In this document: one piece after another, positions 8,702-17,316 of the stretch
Layout: every line of letters begins with the position of its first letter
Numbering within the stretch: the first letter of the stretch is position 1
Assembly (NCBI GenBank): GCA_002452215.1
Contig: DKCO01000006.1
Location: 1-35,489 of the forward strand
Reading direction: 5' to 3'
Length of the DNA stretch: 35,489 nt
Source: Spirochaetales bacterium UBA6872
GTDB lineage: Bacteria > Spirochaetota > Spirochaetia > Sphaerochaetales > Sphaerochaetaceae
Program-made: the position numbers and the translations under genes
The notes under the pieces: generated by a model
What the model saw: only the letters and a program-made list of their open reading frames with translations
What the model was told of the DNA's origin: nothing
Databases searched by the model: none

Positions 8702-10319
8702 GGTAATAATTGCAGACGATGAACCATTGACACTGATAGGACTTGAAAGCCTGATTGATTGGAATAAGGCAGGCTTCGAAATAGTTGGACAAGCCAAAAA
8801 CGGCAAGGAACTATCTGAAGAAATAAACAAAAAACACCCAGATCTTGTAATAACAGATATAAAAATGCCAATAAAAAGTGGACTAGATGTTATCGAGGAA
8901 ACACTTGCCATAGAAAAAGAGGATGCACCTTTTTTCATAGTGCTCACAAGCTATGAGGAGTTTGAACTTGCAAGAAAAGCAATAAGCCTTGATGTTGTTG
9001 AATATCTTGTGAAACTTGAGCTTACAGAAGATAGCCTTATAGCTACTTTAGCTAAAGTCAAAGAGATGCTTAAGGAAAAAAGCATAAAAACCACAACGCC
9101 ATTCTCATCAGAGTCCCATGTTGGCAATGAACTTCTAGTTGAGAAGTTCTTCATAAGGCAATTCTTCCACCTGGGATACAATGAAATGCCTCTAGAGATG
9201 CAAATCAAGAATCTGGATCTTGATGTGGACTATCCATACTTTGTTGTTGCATTTATCTCTATCGGGAAACTTGCCACAGTAAACGGAAACAGAGCATCGC
9301 TTTCATATGCATCTATGAAGCTTGCAGGAGATACAGCCTCAAGATATATACCATGCCACACAACAAGCTTGGACATGGATCATTTTGCAATAACATTCAT
9401 GCTTACCGATGGCGAGAAAGAGGGTTACACAAATCTAATATTCACAGCACTTCGAGCAAGCATCGAAAATTGCAAGAAGTTCCTTTCTGTTGATATGAAG
9501 GCTGGAGTCGGCTACATAGTCGATGACATAAGGTATCTTTCCGAATCGTTTTCATCTGCAAAAGCCCAATGTTCTACAGCTAATGATATCAACACAATAG
9601 CCTTCTCAAGAAAAAGCAACAAAGGATCATATTATGAAGACCAGGTAGATCTTTCTCCATACATAAAAAGATTGAAGACAGGATTTGAAAATGTTGAACT
9701 TGAGGATATCAACAAAATCCTTGATGAACTATCTGCCCAATTGAGAAAACCGGGAGTATCGAGATTGAATGCAATAGATGCATCTTCAAATGTACTTTAT
9801 ATGATAACTTCAATGATAAATGACGGCACAGAGATTCTGGAGGAAATATTTCCAAGCGACACTGTAAAACATGGATACAGAATCCTCTACCAAGCTAAAA
9901 ACTCAAACGAGTGTGCCGATTTTTTGCAACAGTTGTCAGAAGGACTTCTTAAAGCATTGCAAGAGAGGAAGAAAGACTATCGAATGCAAACGATAGAAAA
10001 AATAAAGAGCTACATAAACGAGAATATAACAAGGAGGCTTACGCTTTCAGAGGTATCGAACCTGTTTGGATATTCGCAAGGGTATCTTTCGTCTATCTTC
10101 TCAAAATACACAGGCGTAAGTTTTGTAGACTATGTGGCGACAGCAAAAATCCAAAAAGCAAAAGAGATGCTTGGCTACTCTGATGCAATGATATATGAAG
10201 TAGCTCAGGAGCTTGGGTTCGAAAGCCCTTTCTACTTCTCAAAAGTCTTCAAGAAAGTAACAGGAATATCACCTAGTGACTATATACAAAGAACACGGAG
10301 GATTAAAGATGAAAGCTGA
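8691..10319 (+). CDS. Response regulator with AraC DNA-binding domain, YesN family
   Basis: The 542-residue regulator starts MSYKVIIADDEP, with GAGG 6 nt upstream of the second of two adjacent ATGs. The receiver domain (1-120) has the acidic pair DDE and phosphoacceptor Asp56 in LVITDIKMP. The usual Lys-Pro of the last strand appears as KLE. A long linker of about 310 residues typical of YesN leads to a C-terminal AraC double helix-turn-helix at about 440-540, including LTLSEVSNLFGYSQGYLSSIF and MIYEVAQELGFESPFYFSKVFKKVTG. It overlaps the end of the kinase gene and the start of the GH2 gene, indicating one transcript. It likely activates both this operon and the divergent transport operon. 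No operator was identified. Confidence 0.93.
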   Translation: MSYKVIIADDEPLTLIGLESLIDWNKAGFEIVGQAKNGKELSEEINKKHPDLVITDIKMPIKSGLDVIEETLAIEKEDAPFFIVLTSYEEFELARKAISLDVVEYLVKLELTEDSLIATLAKVKEMLKEKSIKTTTPFSSESHVGNELLVEKFFIRQFFHLGYNEMPLEMQIKNLDLDVDYPYFVVAFISIGKLATVNGNRASLSYASMKLAGDTASRYIPCHTTSLDMDHFAITFMLTDGEKEGYTNLIFTALRASIENCKKFLSVDMKAGVGYIVDDIRYLSESFSSAKAQCSTANDINTIAFSRKSNKGSYYEDQVDLSPYIKRLKTGFENVELEDINKILDELSAQLRKPGVSRLNAIDASSNVLYMITSMINDGTEILEEIFPSDTVKHGYRILYQAKNSNECADFLQQLSEGLLKALQERKKDYRMQTIEKIKSYINENITRRLTLSEVSNLFGYSQGYLSSIFSKYTGVSFVDYVATAKIQKAKEMLGYSDAMIYEVAQELGFESPFYFSKVFKKVTGISPSDYIQRTRRIKDES

Positions 10320-12057
10320 AAACTATCAAAGCGACATCCACGAAAGCGATTATCTCAAGATTTATCAAAACAAAATTCTTGACAGCAAAAACCTTATCTC
10401 AATTGAGGGAAAAGAGAAGCAAAGCCTAAATGGCATGTGGTCATATCAAATAGATGAATATGATAGTGCATTGAGGGCAAAATGGCCTTTATCGTATGAC
10501 AAAGACCCTACTCTACCATTTGATTTCACACCAGAGATTGGAGAAGAGATCAAAGTACCAGCTGTCTGGAATACAGAGAAAAAGGAATTGCGCTACTATG
10601 AGGGAAGCCTTATCTATATAAAGCACTTCGACATAGACACAGCTCTATTAGGCAAAGAACGCTACTATTTGCACTTTGAAGGCGCCGGCTACAGGACAAA
10701 CTTGTTTCTAAATGGCTCTTATATAGGAATGCACTATGGACTGTCGACACCTTTCTCTGTCGACGTATCTGAAGAGATAAAAGAAAAAGACAATTTGCTA
10801 ATCGCTGTAGTGAGTGCTGAAAGAACACATCAAAGCATACCAGAGAAGAACTTCGACTGGGTGAACTATGGAGGAATCTACAGAGATGTCTTTTTAATCG
10901 GAACAGAGAAAAACGCAATAAAGAGAGTCTCTGTGCAATATGATGATAAAAAAATCACAATTAAGGGTGAATTCCTATCACCATATAAGGGAACATTGGA
11001 AATCTCTTCACCTTTGTTCAAAGACAGCATCGATGTAAATGGCAAGAACTTTGTATATATAAGAGAATGTTCTCCCATACTTTGGTCTCTTGAGAATCCA
11101 AAACTGTATGAAATAAAGATTAAGAAAGGCAATCAATTGCTATGGAAAGATCAAGTAGGATTCAGAACAATCAAATGCAACAAAAGCGATATACTCCTTA
11201 ATGGCAAAAAGATAAGAATCAAAGGCATTTCACTTCATGAAGAAAGCGATAAGCATGGCAAGGCTGTAAGCCAAGCAGAGATTAAAAATGCCTTGATCGA
11301 TGCAAAGGAGCTAGGGTGCAACCTAGTCCGTCTTACACACTACCCACATTCGAGGGAAGTTGCTCGTATTGCAGATAAACTTGGAATACTTTTGTGGGAA
11401 GAAATTCCTGTTTATTGGGCAATTGATTTCGATAGTTCTAAAGCCTATGCGGATGCAGAAAACCAGCTTTCAGAATTGATCATAAGAGACATATCAAGGG
11501 CAAGCGTAATATTTTGGTCTGTTGGAAACGAGAATGCTGACACAGATTCAAGATTGACATTTATGTCAAAGCTTGCAAAGCATGCAAAAGAGCTTGACCC
11601 AACAAGATTCGTAACGGCTGCATGTCTTGTAAATAATGTGCATGAGACTGTCCAAGACAGGCTTATGGAATATCTTGATGTTATATCGATGAATGAATAT
11701 TGTGGCTATTACGACCATGATATGGATAAGCTCAGAAGGATTCTTTCAAATACAACTCTTGATAAACCATTTATAATCTCAGAATTCGGTGCTGGGGCAA
11801 AAGCTGGATATCATAAGGATGCATCTACTTTGTTCACAGAGGAAAAGCAAGAGGATTTCTACTCGAAACAACTTGGAATAATTAAAAATTCTTCTCTTGT
11901 AACGGGAACAATCATTTGGATTTTGTATGATTTCAGATCTCCTAGAAGGAAAAATCGAGAGCAAAACGGCTATAATTCCAAAGGGTTAATCTCATCGAAC
12001 AGAAAAACAAGGAAACTTGCATACAATACAATCAAGAAATTCTATGAAGAGGATTAA
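10309..12057 (+). CDS. Glycoside hydrolase family 2, probable beta-glucuronidase
   Basis: The 582-residue GH2 enzyme starts at MKAENYQS (GGAGG 7 nt upstream of ATG 10309, overlapping the end of the regulator). It has an N-terminal jelly-roll (about 30-200), an immunoglobulin-like domain (about 200-290), and a TIM barrel from VGFRTIKCNKSDILLNG onward. The acid/base Glu is E408 in FWSVGNENAD and the nucleophile is E492 in FIISEFGAG. Near the C-terminus NGYNSKGL aligns with the NxK motif (N556-S557-K558) that in bacterial beta-glucuronidases contacts the substrate carboxylate, and WILYDFRSPRR precedes it. This favours a beta-glucuronidase or related uronidase over a beta-galactosidase. No signal peptide is visible, so it should be cytoplasmic. 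It would release terminal glucuronic acid from imported oligosaccharides. Linkage and aglycone preferences are unknown. Confidence 0.85.
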   Translation: MKAENYQSDIHESDYLKIYQNKILDSKNLISIEGKEKQSLNGMWSYQIDEYDSALRAKWPLSYDKDPTLPFDFTPEIGEEIKVPAVWNTEKKELRYYEGSLIYIKHFDIDTALLGKERYYLHFEGAGYRTNLFLNGSYIGMHYGLSTPFSVDVSEEIKEKDNLLIAVVSAERTHQSIPEKNFDWVNYGGIYRDVFLIGTEKNAIKRVSVQYDDKKITIKGEFLSPYKGTLEISSPLFKDSIDVNGKNFVYIRECSPILWSLENPKLYEIKIKKGNQLLWKDQVGFRTIKCNKSDILLNGKKIRIKGISLHEESDKHGKAVSQAEIKNALIDAKELGCNLVRLTHYPHSREVARIADKLGILLWEEIPVYWAIDFDSSKAYADAENQLSELIIRDISRASVIFWSVGNENADTDSRLTFMSKLAKHAKELDPTRFVTAACLVNNVHETVQDRLMEYLDVISMNEYCGYYDHDMDKLRRILSNTTLDKPFIISEFGAGAKAGYHKDASTLFTEEKQEDFYSKQLGIIKNSSLVTGTIIWILYDFRSPRRKNREQNGYNSKGLISSNRKTRKLAYNTIKKFYEED

Positions 12058-12059
12058 CA

Positions 12060-13223
12060 ATGGCAAGAGAACTCAAAGAAGAAGAGAGAATAAATGCTCT
12101 TGATAATGCTTACAAGATAATCTCAAGAAACCTGCCTGACTACACATATAAATGCCAAAACCATTCATCAACAAATGGCATATACAAAGCAATAGGCAAT
12201 ACAGAATGGACTACAGGTTTCTGGCCTGGCGAACTTTGGCTGATGTATGAATATAGCAAAGATGAAATTCTTGCATCAGTTGGGAATATATTCGTAGAGT
12301 CTTTTTTGAAACGAATCAAGGAAAAGATCTCTGTTGACCACCATGACATGGGTTTTCTGTACACGCCTTCATGCGTTGCTCCATGGAAGCTCAAGCAGAA
12401 TGCACATGCAAGAGAGGCCGCCATCCTTGCTGCAAACCAATTGATCTCTCGTTTCCAAGAAAAAGGCCAATTCATTCAAGCCTGGGGTATCTTAGGTGCA
12501 AAAGACAACTATAGATACATAATAGATTGCCTGTTGAATCTTCCTCTTCTTTATTGGGCAACAGAAGAAACAGGGGATCAAAAATACAAAGAGATTGCAC
12601 TTAAGCATACAGCAACTTGCCTCAAGAACAGTTTCAGGCCTGACTACTCGACATTCCATACGTTTTTCATGGATCCCGCAACTGGCGATCCTGTAAGGGG
12701 AGAGACATGCCAAGGCTACAAAGCTGATTCATCTTGGGCAAGAGGACAAGCTTGGGGCGTATATGGACTTGCTCTTAGTTACAGATACACAAAAGACAGA
12801 TCGTATTTGGATCTTTTTGAACATGTAGCTCAATATTTTCTCTCAAGGCTTCCAGATGATATGATTCCATATTGGGATTTGATATTCTCTACAGGAGATG
12901 AGCCACGCGACTCATCATCTGCATCAATTGTCGCATGTGGCTTCTTGGAGGCTTCCGAAAGTTACAAAAAGCTTGGAGAATATGACAAGTGCATAAAATA
13001 TACATCACTTGCAAAAGAGCTTTTGGCTGCTGTATACGATACATGCATGGTATGGCCAGATGACAAGGAAACAAATGGACTTGTCAAGCATGGGACATAC
13101 AGCAAGAAAAGCCCTTATAATACATGTACTCCAGAAGGTGTTGATGAATGCGTCTCTTGGGGTGACTATTATTGGCTGGAGGCTTTGATGAGGCTTTCTG
13201 GAGAATGGAAATGTTATTGGTAA
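12060..13223 (+). CDS. GH88 unsaturated glucuronyl hydrolase
   Basis: This 387-residue protein matches the UGL family, which hydrolyses unsaturated glucuronyl disaccharides produced by glycosaminoglycan or gellan lyases. The catalytic pair is visible: D96 in SVDHHDMGFLYTPS (equivalent to Bacillus UGL Asp88) and D156 in YRYIIDCLLNLPLLYWA (equivalent to Asp149). The barrel motif GYKADSSWARGQAWGVYGLALSYRYT follows near 235-260. No signal peptide is visible, so it acts in the cytoplasm. The ATG lies 3 nt after the GH2 stop, and GAGGA lies 6 nt upstream of it. Together with the GH105 enzyme it gives the locus two enzymes that remove unsaturated uronic acid, which may act on different linkages or oligomer lengths. 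Confidence 0.9.
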   Translation: MARELKEEERINALDNAYKIISRNLPDYTYKCQNHSSTNGIYKAIGNTEWTTGFWPGELWLMYEYSKDEILASVGNIFVESFLKRIKEKISVDHHDMGFLYTPSCVAPWKLKQNAHAREAAILAANQLISRFQEKGQFIQAWGILGAKDNYRYIIDCLLNLPLLYWATEETGDQKYKEIALKHTATCLKNSFRPDYSTFHTFFMDPATGDPVRGETCQGYKADSSWARGQAWGVYGLALSYRYTKDRSYLDLFEHVAQYFLSRLPDDMIPYWDLIFSTGDEPRDSSSASIVACGFLEASESYKKLGEYDKCIKYTSLAKELLAAVYDTCMVWPDDKETNGLVKHGTYSKKSPYNTCTPEGVDECVSWGDYYWLEALMRLSGEWKCYW

Positions 13224-13235
13224 AGGACAAATAAA

Positions 13236-14009
13236 GTGGAAATAAGAATAGTACGCAATGGTGAAACAATTGCAAGCTGTAAAGACGAGAAGGAAACTTA
13301 TCTTGTGTTCAAAGAAGAATACAAAGATGGTGATGAGATTGTATTTTCACCCCAAAAGCCTGGTTTCTACACTATTGAATTCGATCATGTATTAGGCAGA
13401 TCAACACTTTGGTCCAATGGGAATGATTACCATTTGCATATTCCTTTTGATAAAAAGCATGATTGTTACCATCCGTATGCGTTCAAAGGCGATATACACT
13501 TTCTATGGGCACGAAAAGCTTATAACTGGGAGACTGGATACAGGAATCTTGCTTTGAACCCATATGACAGCCATGAGAATACATCGCTCTTTGCACATGC
13601 AAGCGCAAATGTTGAGACAAGAGGCGAATCGGTGTTCGCTGCAAGAAATGCAATAGATGGAATTGTTGCCTCAAACTGGCATGGGCTATGGCCATGGTCA
13701 AGCTGGGGAATAAACAGAGATCCAAATGCATCCTTGACTCTCGATTTTGGACGATCGGTTTTAATCGATAGGATAATCTTCTACGAAAGAGCCGATTTTC
13801 CGCACGATGCATGGTGGGAACAAGCGACTATAAACTTCAGCGATGGAACGAAAATGGACTTCCATCTTGAGAAAAAAGATGGGCCACAAGAGTTCGTATT
13901 CGATCAAAAGAAGATCAACTCGCTCATTCTTGACAGCCTTATAAAGGCTGATGACCCTTCCCCTTTTCCAGCTCTAATACAACTTGAGGTGTATGGGAAA
14001 GAGGCATGA
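13236..14009 (+). CDS. Discoidin (F5/8 type C)-like carbohydrate-associated protein
   Basis: The 257-residue protein begins at a GTG (MEIRIVRNGE), 12 bp after the GH88 stop, with AAAGGA upstream. The N-terminal part (1-100) is beta-rich with no domain I recognise. The C-terminal part (about 105-255) looks like a galactose-binding or discoidin jelly-roll: NVETRGESVFAARNAIDG, then ASNWHGLWPWSSWG, then ASLTLDFGRSVLIDRIIFYERAD. No catalytic motif or signal peptide is visible. Its position between hydrolases in one transcript suggests a role in binding or processing the same oligosaccharides, but no activity can be assigned. Similar stand-alone proteins occur in gut carbohydrate loci. Confidence 0.6.
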   Translation: MEIRIVRNGETIASCKDEKETYLVFKEEYKDGDEIVFSPQKPGFYTIEFDHVLGRSTLWSNGNDYHLHIPFDKKHDCYHPYAFKGDIHFLWARKAYNWETGYRNLALNPYDSHENTSLFAHASANVETRGESVFAARNAIDGIVASNWHGLWPWSSWGINRDPNASLTLDFGRSVLIDRIIFYERADFPHDAWWEQATINFSDGTKMDFHLEKKDGPQEFVFDQKKINSLILDSLIKADDPSPFPALIQLEVYGKEA

Positions 14010-14920
14010 TGCTTGTTTCAATCATCATTACGATTACGCTTCTTCTCCTCTGGTCCATTTACTTGCCGTTTTACAAAGAGAAGAAGCGTGAGTTAGTCAG
14101 GAATGAAGACAAGTGCTTCTCTGATGACAACAAGTCAATAGAGATAAAGAAGAACAACAGGAGAGCCATGCTTTTTATACATGGCTTTCCAACTACTCCT
14201 TTCATGTACAAATGGGCAGCAGATTATGCAAGCAGCAAAGGCTACGATGTATATGCTCCACTTATTCCGACATTCGGCTCTGACTGGAGAGACTTTGTAA
14301 AGACGAACTTCTCCTCTTGGTATGATTATATTGATAGCTACTACAAAAACCTCAGATGCAAATATAAAGAAATATATGTGGTTGGTGTTTCAATGGGAGG
14401 AGCGATGACTCTAAAGCTTGCCCAGACAAATGGAGACATGGATGCAATTGCTGTAATCTCTGCTCCGGTTGTATACAACTCTCTCCTTAGAGACAAAATA
14501 GTCACAAACCCTCTTGGGTACATTGCACGAATCATGAAAATATTCATCCGCCAAATTGGCGCAAAGCCATGTACATATATCAAGGGCCACAATGATGGAG
14601 ACCAAAATTGGCATGGATATAAAGGCGTGTTCATAAAGCAAGGCGTATCTTTAATGTACAACTTAAAGGCAATCAGAAAAGAGCTATACAAAATAGATGT
14701 CCCTATGATTGCAATCCATGAAAGAACAGATAAAACAGTGCCATTTAAAAACATGGAAATACTAAAAAACGAAACAAATACAAAATCCGAATTCCATGAA
14801 ACAACAATGGGAAATGGACTGAAGCATACGCATCATGCATTGCTCTCTTATGATTCTACAAAAAAACCATTGATGGATAAGATCCTTGCATTCTTTGATA
14901 ATGTTCACGCATCAGAATAA
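14006..14920 (+). CDS. Membrane-anchored alpha/beta hydrolase (carboxylesterase-like)
   Basis: The 304-residue protein has an N-terminal hydrophobic segment (MLVSIIITITLLLLWSIYLPF) that should anchor it in the membrane. An alpha/beta hydrolase domain follows: the oxyanion region MLFIHGFPTTPF, the nucleophile elbow GVSMGGAM (Ser in GxSxG) at about residue 133, an acid in IAIHERTDKTVP, and a final His in KHTHHALL. The fold is that of carboxylesterases or monoacylglycerol lipases. In this operon it could remove acyl or acetyl groups from sugars, but that is inferred from context. The ATG overlaps the previous stop (ATGA), indicating translational coupling. A second ATG 3 nt on is equally possible. 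It is the last gene of the plus-strand operon. Confidence 0.8.
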   Translation: MMLVSIIITITLLLLWSIYLPFYKEKKRELVRNEDKCFSDDNKSIEIKKNNRRAMLFIHGFPTTPFMYKWAADYASSKGYDVYAPLIPTFGSDWRDFVKTNFSSWYDYIDSYYKNLRCKYKEIYVVGVSMGGAMTLKLAQTNGDMDAIAVISAPVVYNSLLRDKIVTNPLGYIARIMKIFIRQIGAKPCTYIKGHNDGDQNWHGYKGVFIKQGVSLMYNLKAIRKELYKIDVPMIAIHERTDKTVPFKNMEILKNETNTKSEFHETTMGNGLKHTHHALLSYDSTKKPLMDKILAFFDNVHASE

Positions 14921-14960
14921 TTGCACTCGCTCCAACAAAGAGTCGTAAAAATGCAATTAT
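14917..14960. other. 9-bp inverted repeat at the end of the hydrolase operon
   Basis: ATAATTGCA (14917-14925) and TGCAATTAT (14952-14960) are perfect inverted copies flanking a 26-nt loop that itself can pair ACTC with GAGT. The structure overlaps the last stop codon. It lacks a T-tract, so it is not a classical terminator. It may protect the transcript 3' end or be incidental. Confidence 0.35.
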
Positions 14961-15003
14961 CTATGGTTATATATTCTGTTTCTCATCCAAAGCTGAGCAT
15001 ACT

Positions 15004-15378
15004 CTAAAGCGACTTGATCTTTGACCTATCTGTCAGTAGATCTTCAACTGAGTATGGGTCAAGCTCGTCTAAGCGCTCGTAAATTTCATAAGCGTTTTTT
15101 ACCTCGGCAGTATCTTTGGGCGGAGCCAGAACATGCTTGCTATTCAAAACAGCTGTGACTTGATCTAAGCTCAAAGTGCCATGCTCAATGGCAAGAGATC
15201 CATAGATGGTGCAGATGCGGTTGATGCGACGCAGATTTGGATTGCTTGAAAGATGATTGTAAGCGAAAAGCCTACAGACCAGCTCTGAAATTTCTGCAAC
15301 ATAATCAATGATTTTGTTCGTAATTTGAAAAGGTGGCTATTTGTTTTCCATGAGTACCTTATAGCATGCATCACTCAT
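15004..15378 (-). pseudogene. Fic-family protein, degraded N-terminal remnant
   Basis: Reading the minus strand from ATG at 15378 gives MSDACYKVLMENK, a TAG at 15337-15339, then PPFQITNKIIDYVAEISEL continuing in the same frame. Downstream come SSNPNLRRINR, SLAIEHGTLSLDQV, SKHVLAPPKDTAEVKNAYEIY and LDPYSVEDLL, up to a second stop at 15004-15006. These are the conserved N-terminal motifs of Fic/DOC AMP-transferases, including the SLAIEHGTLSLDQV segment that resembles the inhibitory helix region. The internal TAG replaces what is usually Tyr before PPF. The catalytic HPFxxGNGR half is missing altogether. It is therefore a dead gene with one nonsense mutation and a large 3' loss. No gene is seen between it and the terminator at 15600. 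Confidence 0.85.
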
Positions 15379-15599
15379 TTCATCAATCATTATTCAACTC
15401 ACATGAGCGATGTATGACATGCATTCAGCTTTTTCAAATATGAATACAAATGAATTCTTCCGATAAATAAAAAAGCTCGAAAAATAGATGTGACGTAACA
15501 CACTTTTTTCTAAAAAAATCTCGATAACTCTATATGGGAGCTATTTTTATCTGAAACACTTCCCAAAATGTTGAGAAACATATGACGTCAAATTTAAAA

Positions 15600-15622
15600 C
15601 AGGAGGGTTTTTCGCCCTCCTG
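15600..15622 (-). terminator. Intrinsic terminator after phosphofructokinase
   Basis: On the minus strand the 8-bp stem CAGGAGGG/CCCTCCTG with a 7-nt loop is followed by TTTTAAATTT, 8 bp past the stop of the phosphofructokinase gene. It closes the aminotransferase-regulator-kinase operon. Confidence 0.9.
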
Positions 15623-15629
15623 CTTGTCG

Positions 15630-16958
15630 TCAATTCTTCATCGAGAATGGTTGTCTTGTATTCTCCAAGACATCTCTCCAAAGAGACCCCTCGATATCAA
15701 CATGGCTTCGTCTTGAAACAGCAACCTTTATTGGAAGGTATACATACTGGTTATTGACTCTTGATGCAATGCATTGTGTCTTTCCAGCCATTGCTGCATG
15801 AACAGCATGAGCACCAAGACGAGCACAATATATTGAATCATAGCTATCAGCTGGAGCAGAGCGAATTATGTAAGACGGGTCAATGTACTTGACAGAGGTT
15901 GCAATGCCTTGATCTGCAAAATATGATTTGATTCTGTTCTTTAGGAATATGCCAATATCATGGTACTTAATGTTTCCAGAAGCATCAGTCTCTCCCGTCG
16001 GCGGTGCAAACTCTTGTCCAGCTCCCTCAGCAACCAAGATAACAGCATGCCCGCGCTCCAGAATCCTTCTCTTCAAGTTTTCCAAAAGACCATTTGGACC
16101 TTCAAGATCAAAAGGAGATTCTGGAATCAAGCAGAAGTTAACATCTGACTGCGCAAGAGATGTATGAGCTGCAATGAAGCCAGACTCTCTTCCCATTACT
16201 TTTACAAGCCCTATGCCATTGATAGACCCTTTTGCTTCAACATGTGCACCTCTTACAGAGGGAACAGCTTGTGCAACAGCTGTATCAAAACCGAATGAAG
16301 AATCTATGAAAGACAAATCATTGTCAATTGTCTTAGGAACTCCGATTGTAGCAATCTTCAGTCCTCTTCTCTTGATCTCTTCACCAATGTCGTAAGCGCC
16401 ACGCAATGTCCCGTCACCGCCAATTGTAATCAATATGTTTATATTCAAACGCTCTAGGGAATCAACTATCTCCTCGACTTGTTTTCCACCGCCACGAGCA
16501 GAACCCAAAATCGTACCACCCTTCTCTTGGATATCATCTACAATATCTGGATCCAGACTTATCAGAGGCCAAGGAGAGTTTTCCAAAAGCCCAAGATAGC
16601 CATATTGTATTCCAGATATCCTTCTTACACCGTAGCGATACCAAAAACACCTTACAACAGCTCTAATGACATTATTCAAACCAGGGCAAAGTCCGCCGCA
16701 AGTACAAATTGCTGCATGGACATGAGAGGGGTTGAAGTATATCTTCTCTCTTGGTCCTGCAAGTTCTATTGCATCTGTGTGAACTGGCCTAACTTCACCA
16801 TCAACTGTCTCAGCATCTATAGAATATAGAATCTGATCCGTGTCTTTAACATAGTCAGCAACTCCGTCGCCAATAGTACCTGACATCCTTATTGGAGAGT
16901 TGAGCTTCGCCTCTCCTAGTCTATCGATAGAAAAATCAAATTCATTCTGCTTTGACAT
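15630..16958 (-). CDS. pfkA: 6-phosphofructokinase, long spirochaete/trypanosomatid-type
   Basis: The 442-residue enzyme phosphorylates fructose 6-phosphate to fructose 1,6-bisphosphate in glycolysis. It has an N-terminal extension of about 75 residues, then CGGLCPGLN (87-95), ITIGGDGTLRGA with GGDG at 180-183, VPKTIDND with the catalytic Asp at 208-214, and VMGRESGF at 255-261. Gly at the fourth position of GGDG is the marker of ATP-dependent enzymes, where pyrophosphate-dependent ones have Asp. The following Lys of PKTIDND occurs in both types in this long subfamily. ATP use is thus likely but not certain. The length and motifs match the family of treponemal and borrelial enzymes. The gene overlaps the upstream ModE-like gene by 17 bp. 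Confidence 0.9.
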   Translation of the reverse strand: MSKQNEFDFSIDRLGEAKLNSPIRMSGTIGDGVADYVKDTDQILYSIDAETVDGEVRPVHTDAIELAGPREKIYFNPSHVHAAICTCGGLCPGLNNVIRAVVRCFWYRYGVRRISGIQYGYLGLLENSPWPLISLDPDIVDDIQEKGGTILGSARGGGKQVEEIVDSLERLNINILITIGGDGTLRGAYDIGEEIKRRGLKIATIGVPKTIDNDLSFIDSSFGFDTAVAQAVPSVRGAHVEAKGSINGIGLVKVMGRESGFIAAHTSLAQSDVNFCLIPESPFDLEGPNGLLENLKRRILERGHAVILVAEGAGQEFAPPTGETDASGNIKYHDIGIFLKNRIKSYFADQGIATSVKYIDPSYIIRSAPADSYDSIYCARLGAHAVHAAMAGKTQCIASRVNNQYVYLPIKVAVSRRSHVDIEGSLWRDVLENTRQPFSMKN

Positions 16959-17316
16959 TCTCTGCCTCCATCAAATGATCAAAATCCTTCAAGAATTCTC
17001 TATAATATGGTTCCATACCAATCTTTGCATTGTTTTGGAACTTATTGTATATTGCCACAAAAGTTTTTGCAAAGGAAGTAAGCTGAACGCCCTCTCGGCT
17101 CTGCCCGCCTTTTTTTCTTTCAACAATTGGCCTTCCAAGGCTATTTTCCAAATGCGAGAGCATCCCATACGCTTTTGAGTATGACAAATTCATCTTCTTT
17201 GCAGCCTCGCGCAGTGAGGAGCTTTCCTCTATTGCTTCCAAAAGCCACAATACGCCGATGCCCATGAACTTATCGCCATTATCATCCAATAAATATAGCT
17301 TAGTGCTTAGCTCCAT
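16942..17316 (-). CDS. ModE-type winged-helix DNA-binding protein, no effector domain
   Basis: The 124-residue protein matches the N-terminal LysR-like winged helix of ModE: GIGVLWLLEAIEESSSLREAAKKMNLSYSKAYGMLSHLENSLGRPIVERKKGG, with SYSKAYGML as the recognition helix and a wing at about 70-80. The C-terminal tail is short, and there is no molybdate-binding TOBE/MOP domain, so the signal is unlikely to be molybdate binding by this chain. The start has AGAGG just upstream. It overlaps the aminotransferase by 10 bp and phosphofructokinase by 17 bp, so the three are probably translationally coupled. It may be an autoregulator of this small operon. Targets cannot be seen. Confidence 0.82.
   Translation of the reverse strand: MELSTKLYLLDDNGDKFMGIGVLWLLEAIEESSSLREAAKKMNLSYSKAYGMLSHLENSLGRPIVERKKGGQSREGVQLTSFAKTFVAIYNKFQNNAKIGMEPYYREFLKDFDHLMEAENVKAE

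Noticed and set aside
14341..14754. 137-codon minus-strand frame opposite the alpha/beta hydrolase
   Set aside because: The plus-strand frame has the GxSxG motif and full fold. The antisense frame has no recognisable feature.
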